From Artocarpus heterophyllus (taxonomy: Eukaryota; Streptophyta; Magnoliopsida; Rosales; Moraceae), in NCBI GenBank assembly GCA_025403435.1, contig CM046341.1, positions 23,224,908-23,288,907 on the forward strand: 64,000 bases of DNA. The letters are read 5' to 3'. The notes under the pieces were generated by a model that was not told the origin of the DNA, made no database searches, and saw only the letters and a list, made by a program, of their open reading frames with translations. Of the stretch, positions 36,802 through 47,800 are shown in pieces. The position numbers and the translations under genes are program-made. The first letter of the stretch is position 1, and each line of letters starts with the position of its first letter.

Positions 36802-38368
36802 ACCATCTGAGTGTGTGTCTAAAATATAAACAATTGCATTTAGCTGCTGAACTTGGATTGGTTTATGCAAATTAGTTATTTAAAATAGACCTCTAAATGT
36901 AGAGCTTGGAATTCATATTTCTCTACACTAATGTATGAAACAAAACATTAAGGAGTACTAGGACTTATTTAAGCTCGTAATGTATGACTCGGGTAATTGG
37001 TAGGATAATATAGATATTGTTCAAATCACCTATAAACACACTTACAAGTATTCACAGACCTTTTAGAGCACAAAATTAGATCCTAAATTATAACAACCCC
37101 CAAACTTGAATTCTACTTTCCTCGGTCATCCATTATTTATTCTGTTTTCTTGCTTTCTTTTTTTCTTTTTTGGTTTTTTTGTATTTTCTATTTTTGCGTT
37201 TTTGTATTTTTTATATTTTTTAATGACAAAAACAATACATAACATTAAATTACATCACCCTTCCTATCACGTACAAGAATACGTCAAAATATCGTACATA
37301 ATGATCAATATGTTTATAAGCAAAGGATTAAAACAAACAAAAAGTAAAGTACAACCAAGTCAGAATTATGGGTTACAAGGAAAAAGAAAATTAAGGCTGA
37401 AATAGTTCAAATATGACCTAAATTATATCCTCAATATTATATTTTGCCTCTAGAGATAATCAGATAAGTTCTAGAGTTATGAGATTCAAAAAGAGTTACT
37501 AATTACAAAAACGTTCTCTAAGCATGCAAACAACTGAGTGATCATGGTTATGTGCTTTAAGTGTTCAAAGAAATCTAAGAAAAATAAAACCAATAAATGA
37601 GTTAAGCATACACACAGACATAATATTTATCATTTTTCAAGAGCTATACTCATATTAAAACAAGTTTTATCATTGGCCTTAGACATCAATTCCAACCAAA
37701 AGTTAAAAACAAAAAAAAAAGAAAAATAAAATCAAAAGAAATAAATAGGCAGAAAAAATTTTAAAATTTTTGAATTTTTGCTCTTTCCTCCAAACTTATT
37801 ATGAACATTGTCCTCAATGTTTGAAAAATAAAGAAAAGACAAAGAACAAAGGACATACCTGATTGATGGAGGCTCTGACATTTTCATTTTTCTTTTTCTA
37901 GTTTTTTTATTTTTTTAAAGCACAAGATTAACAAAACATTAATAGAATGCAATATGTTACAAGCATGATGAGAATACATTTCGAAAGTACAAAGTACTCC
38001 ATATAATTAGCTATCATAATCATGCATGCATGCAACCAAACAAAAAATGCAACATGGAGACAGAAGCATCGATAAACAACATAATTGGACCTAAGTTAGA
38101 TGCATTTTGAGAGTACTACTTACTCCGTCTAATAGCTATCTCGACATTGGATAACATGAATTTAAAGGTTTTAACAACAACATGCCACAAAACACTTAAC
38201 ATAACACACATTTTTTCGCTTTATTTTTTTTTAACTATTTAAACAACAAACTATCAACAAAAAAAAAAAAAGACATAGAAATGAAACGGCATCACCTAGA
38301 AAGGAATGGTTATTCAAAGACAAAGAAAAAAAATAGTGTGTGAACATGCTCTGGGTAAAACCAAAAGA
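36802..38368 (-). other. 3' untranslated interior of the old gypsy-type element
   Basis: No coding sequence on either strand. The minus strand contains 'acattgaggacaatgttca...aagtttggagga' (about 37795-37830), a signature often seen after pol in Tat/Ogre/Athila-like plant elements. It is A- and T-run rich. It leads to the purine-rich tract beside the left LTR at 26684-26700, on the other side of copia B. Confidence 0.55.
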
Positions 38369-39018
38369 TCATAGGTGAAGGTTCAAATCTAGCGGTCTTT
38401 TCATACTGCCTTTCTCCTAGTCCAGCTTCAAAGTTACAGTATCGAACTCTGGATGAACGATCTGCATTTTTTCAATAATTTTTCAATAGTTAAAGCAGTA
38501 ACAAAGATTTGTCTTCTAGCCTATATAATGAAATTTTCTTCCATATCGTGATCTAAAAACTTTAACAAACCATCGTAGAAACCATTTACATTTAAATGTC
38601 CTAAACGTTTAGAATGGATGCTCAATAGGTTCCCACCAACAATTACAAACATTTCTCAAGGGTGCTTGAACCACCATGTAGAGTTATGAAAGCATCAACT
38701 ATATTGTCATGGCTTCATTACGTTCACAGATGCATGTAACTCTCTTTTTTCTGTACCCATAGTCCTCCCACAACGATTCGCCTTAGCTAGAACATCAGGG
38801 ATAGTCCCTAAAACTTGTGCACCGCTAAACTGAGCTATTGTAGAAACACTCTCCATTAACCCTAAGCTACCTTTCTCATAAACTAGGATAATCTTTCTGC
38901 ATGTTAAGACTTGTCCTAAGCGTTCTGTGGCCTGTAAGTAGACTCTATCTTTACCAGGACTCGAACCATAGAAGGCATGGATAATTTTGATTTTCCTAGG
39001 TGAATAGGAGGAAGGCAT
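38369..39018 (-). pseudogene. LOG-like cytokinin riboside 5'-monophosphate phosphoribohydrolase, intronless retrocopy
   Basis: LONELY GUY (LOG) enzymes release active cytokinin bases from their riboside monophosphates in the cytosol. On the minus strand from 39018 the reading MPSSYSPRKIKIIHAFYGSS covers the LOG N-terminus, then GKDRVYLQA, an altered glycine motif (EKGSLGLME where LOGs have GGGSxGLMG), GAQVLGTIP and GTE, to a stop at 38707. Beyond it, other frames continue the family: DAFIT.HGGSSTLE at the place of PGGxGTxxE, NVNGFYDGLLKFLDH, EENFI, QIFVTALTIE and a C-terminal tail ending near 38369. The total of about 216 codons equals a full LOG protein, yet plant LOG genes have several introns and none is seen, so it is probably a processed copy. 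It has at least three frameshifts and several stops, so no product is expected. It lies inside the old element in sense orientation. Confidence 0.85.
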
Positions 39019-40446
39019 GTTTGGTTTCTAAGACTCATTGGCTTTTTAACCATTTGATTTTTTTGGGTTTTTGGTGTTTATTCTAAGTCTGCTCTGCTTA
39101 AACTCTAAGTCCTAAATGAGATCTTAAAGAAGATGAAAATACACAAGGACTAAGTAGTCAAACAATTAGACGATGAATGGTTACTTAAAAATCTAAACAA
39201 AATATTATACAAGTCAGAAAAGTAAGATCATCTCTGGATAGTTTAGAAAAGTAGACATGTAATCAAATCAACATTTGAAAAATAAGACCTAGAGTATATA
39301 ACTTTTGACAATTTAAAACAAATAAACAAAAACCGACACACAACACTATAGACTTTTTAACAACATAAAACCAAATCTAGAAACTTGAGCAAAAGATAGA
39401 TGGCATATTGTAGACCTTTTTTGAAAACACAATGCGAATCTAATAAGATCAGACAAAGTGTACAAATTTTTAAACAAGCTACAAGAAATAAATATAGCAT
39501 CTGACAAGATAATATTTTTAAAGAAAACTAATAAAATAAAAACAAACACTAATTATTTGACTATTGCTATGACAATCTAAAAGCAAATAAAAACTCAAAA
39601 CACCAAAACTTTTTTTTGCTGAAAATTTATTAGAGAATGAATATAGCTGCATTTAAACACTTATGTTCATCAAAATGCATTTCTAGAGAATTTCTTCTCC
39701 ATTAATAAGCCATTCTAAAATTTTTTCAGAAACCCCAAATCATTCTTGAATAAATTTTCAACAATTTTTGTAAAGAAAGTAAAAACAAGCATACAAATGT
39801 TGTTAATGACCTCTATGGATTGATAATTTATTTCCCATCCAATTTTTTTATAAATTGGCAAACAGGGTCTTTTTTCACTAGATTCCCAGGTGTTATGCTT
39901 CTGGATAGAATTTAGGCCAAAGATTATATATTACTCATTTGATATATCCACTAGAATGGTCCTACAGAGAAGCCTAGTGGTCGTCTAAGTTCTCTTTAGA
40001 AAAAATATCTTTGCAGAGTTTGATTCTGTCCTTTCTATTTGTTGATACAAATCTAGGTGAACAATATTTACCTTCACAAGTCCAAAGTGCACATTTGTTA
40101 TATTTGGATTTAATGACACGGATTCTTTTTCTCATCACACTAATACTAGTACCATACCTAGAAGGCTGGCACTTTGCTCAAAATTACTCGGGTCCTTTTT
40201 TGTTTTTATCAACATCCTCACATCATTGAGGATGCCAAAATGCATGAAAATCCATAGTCGAGTGATTCTAGACTTGTATTTCTACCTAAGAAGTTTCTGT
40301 GAAAGTGATTGGAAGTATTTTCTCAGGTGTTGGTATTTCAGGTCCATGAGAAATAAAGAAAGAAAGAGAAAGAAGATCGAGAATAAACAAAGAAGAAAAG
40401 CAAAGAAGAAAGAAGAAAATAAAGATAAAGAAGAAATAAAGAGACA

Positions 40447-40447
40447 A

Positions 40448-40479
<32 letters not shown>

Positions 40480-40480
40480 A
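40447..40480. repeat. AAAG microsatellite
   Basis: About eight perfect AAAG units inside a longer GA-rich tract. Confidence 0.9.
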
Positions 40481-40639
40481 GTGAGAGGAAAATTCTTGAG
40501 AGAGGGGAGAGGATTTAGGATTTTAGAGAGAAGAGGAAAGTTAGAGAAAGAGGGAGCTTGGAGAAATGAGGTTTGATGCACAGTGATGGGATATATAGAC
40601 AATGAATGGGCACTGTTTTAGACACGTGTGAGAGGCTGA

Positions 40640-40687
40640 TTATATATATATATGTGTATATATATATATATGTACACATATATATTT
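40640..40687. repeat. AT/GT dinucleotide microsatellite
   Basis: TA repeats interrupted by TGTG and TGTACACA, strongly self-complementary. A second TA run is at 40951-40981. Confidence 0.85.
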
Positions 40688-41766
40688 GGACCAGACCTAG
40701 TTGGGCTAGACTTGACTGTCGTGGTCTAGAGTGGTGTGGATTGGGTTGGGCTAAACCTTTCCTTTTATGTTTGGTATTGATTTCAGTTCTTGAGGTTTGG
40801 ATCATCGACTAGGTTACATGCTTGGCCCATAACGATGGTCCAATATCGATATTGGCCCAATTTTAGTTTATGCTGAAATTAGAAGCCTATTTTCAGATTT
40901 GGTCCACGATGAAGGCCCATTTAGGGTTTTGTGTTGGGTCAGTCCCATGTGTATATATATTATATATATATATATATATAATGAAAATAAGAAAACAAAA
41001 CATCTAACACACATGTAAGACATACTCAAAACCTCCATAAGGTTAGGGGTTCAGGTGCCAAGAAAAACAAAGCTTTTACAACTCTTGATTTTTTATTTTA
41101 AATTTAATTATTTTTTTATCTAGAAAATATCAAAAATAAATTAAAAGTATAATAATCCTAATTTATTTACAAAGTTGAAACATGAATAAAATTAACAGAA
41201 ACAAATAAACACTAAAATGCAAAAAGAACATGGGTTGCCTCCTAAATAGCCCTTGGATTATAGTCCACAACCTGACTATAGGTGAAGTGTTCATTAAAGA
41301 GTAGCTTCCGCCCATAATAAGTGTCAAAAGACATCTCATATAGGTCTTTGTTGAAAATACCCTTAAGTTTGCCATGGTCTAGAAGGATTTGGCTCGTTGA
41401 CCCAACAATGCTCTTTTTGGAATGATGGACTTAGAAAGGGAAATTTATTTTTGGTTCAAGCTCATAAAGGGCGTAATATGGTGAAGGTGGTGTCAATGGG
41501 ATGTATAGATCCAATGATGGTGTAAATGTTTAAATCGTCAATGAGCTCAAATAGAGGGTTCGTGTGGTTGTTCATTGTCCAACAAATCTTGTGGCTTACC
41601 TTCCATGTAATTTAAATTATTCTCACAATATTGGTTGTTTAAGTTATCTTCATCATCAACCATACCATTTTTTTCACCATTTGATTATCATTGGTAATCT
41701 CCACTCCTTGTGTCTTCGACATGCTTATTATATTGGCATATATTGGCCAATTAGGCCATCTGCTGC

Positions 41767-42075
41767 TTCCAAACTCTAAAGACCCACTTTCACCTTATGA
41801 TGAAATTGTTCACTGCTAGCAGCCAAAGCGTTGACAATGTCTTCTAGAGATTCCTTTACAAGTGTTTGGTCATATAAGGGTCTTCCTGTTTTAGCTATTA
41901 ATTCGATCATCTCCTGAGATACATCTGTTTTTTGGCGTTGAGTGCCAAACCATGGCTCCTAATTGGTATAATTCTCCTCCCAACCTTGGCTAGTTTATAG
42001 ACAATTGCTATTCCATTGATCATATTCAGTCATATCTTTCAACATATTGTAGGCTTCATCCGCAGATTATTGGTA
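41767..42075 (-). pseudogene. Gag remnant of the old gypsy-type element
   Basis: Minus-strand reading from about 42065 gives DEAYNMLKDMTEYDQWNSN, then after two stops EMIELIAKTGRPLYDQ and LEDIVNALAASSEQFHHK. The '.DEAY..L..M' motif followed by a tryptophan is characteristic of Tat/Athila-type gag. The N-terminal half of gag is missing or displaced by the insertion at 42100-44520. There is no zinc knuckle and no pol follows. Confidence 0.55.
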
Positions 42076-42099
42076 GCAAATTAGAGAAATCTACACAAA

Positions 42100-44520
42100 A
42101 TGCCCTCACTCGGACCAAGACATAACTTTTACTTGTTCAAATAACAATTAAGGTGAAGCAGGGTCAGACACCTCTTATTAATACTGCCTTCTTTTTTTTT
42201 CCCACTTTTCAATATTGCCCTTTTTCTAATTATTTATTTTATTTTGATTTATTATTTGATCATTTTACCATGATTTAAACAAACAAACCTTAACACCTTT
42301 TTCCCCCTCCTCTCTCTCTTAGATCTCTCAACACCTCTCTTTCTCGATCTTTCTCCGCTCTCTCTCTCTCTGTTCTCCCTCTCAAATTCCCTCTCAGATT
42401 TGACGTGTTCATTTGAGTTCGACGGTGTGGAGATCTCCGGCAAAGCTCGCCCCCTTCTTCTCATTCGAATCCGTGTGTGATTCCTTGACTATATGAGAAG
42501 AAGATTTCAATCATCAACATCAACTTCATCACCAGTTTCGACTTTGGAGGTTGCTCCAACCATCCGATTCCATTGATTTGGATCTGCGAGCGGCCATGGG
42601 GAATGTCCTTTGCCCGAGCTATGGATGTAGATGGCAGACTGCGACAGGTTCTCTATCTCCTCAACGAATCTGCCATCATAGTCCGGGCACACCATGGCGC
42701 CCTCATTCCTTGAAGCATGCTCTCAACAAGAATGTAAGTCTTTAGAATTTCTGCTTCCTTTTTTTTTTCCCTTTTTTATTGACTATTTGGCTATCAAGAA
42801 AGTTGAGAAACAATACAATAAATTTTTAGTGACAAAAAGACACTATAACAAAATTATCAAGATTAATATGAAAAAAGCTCATATAATTATGTCTAAAGTT
42901 TATTTATGTAGGATTATAATATGAAGACCAACTAAAATAAACACTTCATTACCAACGAATTTTTCATCGCGGTAAAATTCATGATTTCAAATGAAACTCC
43001 TCTGACCAGCATTGATTGGGGAGACATGCTATTTTTGATCTTGAGAGTTTGGCCTTGCTAATACTTATCAATTAGGATTGTTTTGATTGGCCTTGCTCAT
43101 GTCTGCTGTCATATTGGGACATGGCATATAGTCTTCTATTTGTTTAAATACTTAATACTTATCAAATTAGCTACTATTTGTTTGCTTTATATTAGTCACT
43201 TGATCTTTTTCTTGTGGCAATTAAGTGAAGGTTGTTTCCATGGAAACAATCATGCTTAAGATTTAAGTGCTTTATTTATGCATTATGTTGGTTTGGTTTT
43301 CTATATAGGCACCTCATAACAGACTTTATGGTCTTGCTTGGCGAGATTTATGGTTTCTGTTTTTTGTTTTTAGAATCTAAAAAGTCAACAATTCAAGCGC
43401 AAATGAATAGTAATTCTTTTTAATATAATTCTTAATTTGTTTGCTGAAAGTAATGAAGTTATGTTTTTTGTTAATTATTTTGTTTGCTGAAAGTAATAGC
43501 GTAATCGATTTCAATATCTAATTGCAACATACAACTCATCTAATTTCTAATTGTTCGTACCATAATTGAGTTGGGGTGAACATTTTGCAGCTTGGTATAA
43601 GAGGAGGAAAATGAAGAAGATTTACACTCGGTTGGAGTTGGGGATGAAGATTTTACAGCCTGTTATATGCTTCATTTTTTTGCACATTACTTATTAATTG
43701 GGATTCTTTCAACTGGTTGGTTGAATGTGAAATTTGTAGGCTCTAAGCTTCGACAAGAATTAGTGCATAATGTTTTGTGATAAGACTTTGTGTTCTTGTT
43801 GTAACTTTTTTTTTAACTTATTTGCAATTTTAGATAATATGGTAGATTCCGCTTTTGAATCTAGCAAGTTCAAAGACGGAACCTTTTGAGTTCTATTTTG
43901 GAACCTAGTAGGTGATGGAACCTGGTAGGTTCCACTTTGGAGCCTTGCAAGTTACAACTCAGTGCCTGCGCCGGTGACTGGAGGAAGTTGATGCTTTTTT
44001 ACTTTAATATATATATATATATTGAAATATGCTACGTTTTAACTTGGAACCTATCAAGTTACAACTTGGCAACGGCACCAGCGATTGGAGGCGGTTAGCA
44101 TTTCTTTGTTTAAAAAAAAAATATGTTGAAATTTGGTAGATTCCAAGTTGGAACCTTGCAAATTACAAACCCGAACAAGCACCGATGATAGGACACGATT
44201 GGTGTTTCTTTGTTTCAAAAAATATGTCGGAAGCTAGCAGGCTTTAAGTTTGAACCTGACAAGTTACAACTTGGCACTTGCACCTACGATTGGAGGCAGT
44301 TAGCGCTTCTTTGTTTAAAAAAATATATTGAAATCTAGTAGGTTCCAAGTTAGAACCTAACAGGTTACAATCTACATGAATGAGTAAGAATCGAGGGTAA
44401 CTTTGACTTTTAATATACCACTAATTTATAATAAATGGGCAGTTTTAATAAATGATTTGTTGAAGGGTATTTTTAATAAGTTGGAGCTTTTTGGGGGGGC
44501 GATAAGGGTACCCTTACCGC
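42100..44520. mobile_element. Insertion carrying exon-like sequence and a tandem repeat (Pack-MULE-like candidate)
   Basis: It separates the gag remnant from the leader of the old element. The edges are AT-rich with poly-C/G steps (ccctcactcgg at the left, gggggggcgataagggtaccc at the right), but clean inverted repeats and a target duplication could not be fixed. 42300-42733 looks like the first exon of a plant gene read on the plus strand: CT-rich leader, gcggccATGG at 42596, donor-like aat|gtaagt at 42733; an acceptor ttttgcag| ends at 43590. Alternatively, on the minus strand 42695-42507 reads MVCPDYDGRFVEEIENLS, reminiscent of the N-terminal zinc ribbon of plant RING E3 ligases. Either way it appears to be captured gene sequence; the orientation is unresolved. 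Confidence 0.4.
43860..44372 (+). repeat. Tandem repeat, ~101-107 bp unit, about 4.5 copies
   Basis: The landmark gttacaact (or a variant) recurs at 43951, 44058, 44162, 44263 and 44364, giving units of 107, 104, 101 and 101 bp. Each unit has ggttccaagttggaacc (nearly palindromic), a 'ggcac..gcacc..cgattggaggc' block and an A-rich spacer (ctttgtttaaaaaaata). Copies differ by many point changes. Confidence 0.88.
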
Positions 44521-44817
44521 TTTTAACCCATTGTCTTGATGTGACATATAAGCTATTAAGAAAGATTTGAAGTTGATACTTTTTGGAGAAACCATGAAAT
44601 GGAAATCAAATGAGCAAATCCTTATATCTCTTCCAAGCAAGGTAGAATGACTCCGAATGTTGTTGGGCAAAATGTGTGAGGATTTGAAAATGATTCTTTT
44701 TTTTTTTTGGGAATTCCTCAACAAGATTTAAAAGAAAAAGGAAAATAAAAGAGGAAAAAAATTCAAATTAATCATAAAGCCAGTTTGAATGGATACTAAT
44801 AAAAATTAACAGACAAT

Positions 44818-44834
44818 CCTCGACAACAGCGCCA
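44818..44834 (-). other. Primer binding site of the old gypsy-type element (tRNA-Asp type)
   Basis: The minus strand reads TGGCGCTGTTGTCGAGG, five bases after the end of the right LTR. It matches the TGGCGCCGTTGCCGGGG-type site used by many Tat/Athila/Ogre-like elements, with three substitutions. This fixes the element as minus-strand and the right LTR as its 5' LTR. Confidence 0.8.
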
Positions 44835-44839
44835 AAACT

Positions 44840-47800
44840 TGATGCTGAATTCTCAGACACGTAAGTATACGTGGTTGTATCAAGTAATATAGATGATAAG
44901 TTGAGTATCATCCCACAAGAATTGTGTAACTTTTATTCAATACCAAAAATAACCCAACTCTAAAATTTATTTGAATTATTATTGAGGGGTTTTGAATTGA
45001 ATTAACTAAAAATTAAAATTAAAAAATTAAAAAATTGAAAAAACACAAAATAAAATAGTTTAAAGGTTTATTCTGTAGCATTAGAAAATAACTACATAAT
45101 CAATCATAGAATTATTCTCAAATTTCCATTGAAACGACGAACAATAGATAACAACAAACTCTGCTATCTCCATCTTTTCTTACTATGTGTTTAGGAAAAA
45201 AAGCTCTTTACTAAATCTCTTTCCATTAAACAACCTAGAACAACCTCTCTAGATTCAACCTCATGAAAGCATTACCTTAAGAAAGATAGGTTGATCTAAG
45301 CAACAAACACACAAGCTCGATTCATTCAATCTAGGTTATGTTTCTCATCACAATCGCATAAAAGCCTCACCGCAATTATGGATTACAATTCGCTACTAAT
45401 GGTTAAAAAGCCAAGACAATTATGAATCAAGATTTTTAATCTAGCATTAAATTAATTTGAAGTTCTATTTAGTTAGCCCCCTAAACAAAACAATAAAATA
45501 ACCATGAACATTACTTTTAGTGAAACATAAACAATTTCAATTATAATTTTGGAGGATAATTCACATAATTAATCATATAATCATATCTAAGGTTGAATTT
45601 ACCTTTAACCATGAATAAACTTAACTAAACAAAATCAAATAACAAAAACATTACAATAAACATGAAAATAATACAAAAGAGAGAGTTTAGAAATGACCTA
45701 GATTTTGGTAAGTCTGTAGGTCCACCATACACACTAACAGCACTCTTTAACTATAAAAATATTATAAATATTATATTTAAAACTAAAAATTACAAAAACT
45801 GAATCTAAACATGCTCCAGCCTAATGGTTAGAACTTCTTAAAACTGAAAAATATTCTCCTATCTTTGAATGCTAAGCATCTTATTGTATTCATTGCATTA
45901 AATGCAAAGGAAGCATTTGTAGTTTTATTTTTTTTTCTTTTCTTTCCTCCAAAACCAGCGAGTGAGCATGCAATTTTGAGTTTCTTATTTGGTGTGACAC
46001 TAGGCTTAACTTGCAACGACCGAAAAAAATCCAAGAATTAATAAACGTGATTAATTAGGGATTTTTTCAAAATTACTTGGTTAAGTACTTAAAATGTTAT
46101 GATAGTGAGTTAAAATAGCCATTTTTAATGTGTTAAACTAAAAGTTTGTGATTCATTAATTTTTTGTATGAGCCATAGTGGTGGCAATTATAAGAATCTC
46201 AATTTAAAAGATTTAAATTGAGATTATGTGATAAAAGTGAAATTTCTCAACTTACCATGATTATATGAAAATTTCTGTATGATATCAGTTCAATAAGAGT
46301 ACAGTTATGTGTACGGAAATTTTAAGTTTACGGATCAAGAATTTGATCAATTCGACCACGACACAATATGGATTTTTAAGAGCATCTTTAAATATTTGAA
46401 GAAATGCAGAAAAAAAGGGACAAAAAAAATCTACTTTCTCTCTCTACTTTCTCTCTCTATATTTTCTCTCTCCTCTAACCTGGTCAAGATTTTGGCATCC
46501 GTTTTTGACACCTCCCTCGCCAATGGAAAGCTCTCGACAAGCTGAGTCCAATGAGGTGTCGTGCCACCCAAAAAGCCGCCGGAGGAAGCCACACACGCCG
46601 CCCAAAGTGGCAGAGAAACCCAAACTTTCTGGCGAGATATCTTTGTTGTCCGACGTCCGATCGACGTAATTTTTGTTTCTACATGACCACCGTGATGAGA
46701 GGAACAAAACCCACCCTTGGTAGCAGCTCAACAACCGTCGGATTGCTTCGTCCGTCTACCGCCATTGTGCGCCATCACATCAAGGTAGAACTCTGCCTTG
46801 CCGGAGGAGGTGGCTGACACCACCGCTCCCAATGGATTCAGAGGATCAAGAGGAATAAAACCCCTTGATCAATTGCATCGAAGGAGCCTATTTCGTCAGA
46901 GAACAGCCAGCACCGCCGCAGGCTGCCACAAGTTCTTCAATTCTATCAATTTTGACAGCGTTGAGGGGTTGCAATTGAGGGGAAACACTCAGAGGAGGAT
47001 GGGTAGCAAAAGCCCTCTATCAATTTTGGGTTTCCATCGCCGGAAAGCCATGATCGGAATCTCCATTTTTGGCCGCCGACTTTGAGCTCCGACCTGCTAT
47101 GTTAGAGGCATAATTAGGCAAAATTGACACCACCATTGGGCTTAGAACGGTCAAATTAGGGGGGGTAGGCCCGAGCCCAGCCACCAACGGAGCCTGATTG
47201 ACGCCGGTCAACGCTGGTCAAAGTCAGTCAACGATCGACTTTGGGATTTTGTGATCCGGACGTTCGATCGACAATCTAAGACCACCTCCCGACTCGTTTT
47301 GACACTCTAGATGTGATGGTGACTGCTGTTTGAGCTAATTCCACTCCAATAAAAATCGTCTGGTACCAACTGCACGCGATCGAGCCGATTCAAACTGCAA
47401 TAATGGAGTCCAGAATGACATTTTTCAGTAATGTATGATCTCTATGAAGCATTTCTAGCCATTCATGGTTGCTGGAGGAGCACTGCAGAGGATGCTTCAC
47501 ATACTGTAGATATAGCGAGGTAAAACTAGACCCGCGTAGCTCGAAGTCCAAGTAAGTAGGAATCTCGGATACAGTATGAATAGTTTTAAAATAAGATATT
47601 TTAAATGTGTTCATAAAAAGTTATGAAAATACATGATCAGTGATTATTACACTGTTTTATGTTAGAATGGGTGTTATGTTATGATTTATTATGATATGTC
47701 ATATCATGATATGATATGTTACGATGATGTTAAAAAATGTGGGATGAATGCAATAGGTTTTAGAATAAAAGTTATAATTTGTAAAATGTGTTTACGTTTT

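Larger units (their letters stand above)
39019..41766 (-). other. Non-coding interior of the old element with microsatellites
   Basis: No domain is recognised. 40330-40560 is GA-rich and includes an AAAG run (40447-40480); AT-dinucleotide runs lie at 40640-40687 and 40951-40981. On the minus strand near 41230-41290 the text 'ctataatccaagggctatttaggaggcaacccatg' resembles the sequence that follows pol in Tat/Athila-like elements, which suggests pol was deleted between it and the gag remnant. Confidence 0.5.

Noticed and set aside
40282..40602. 106-codon minus-strand frame rich in Ser, Leu and Phe
   Set aside because: It is the complement of an AAAG/GA microsatellite; no domain.
46551..47085. 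Gene-like GC-rich frames (46551-46817, 46798-47085)
   Set aside because: They lie inside a solo gypsy LTR bounded by TG...CA and a TAACT duplication; overlapping short frames with no known domain.
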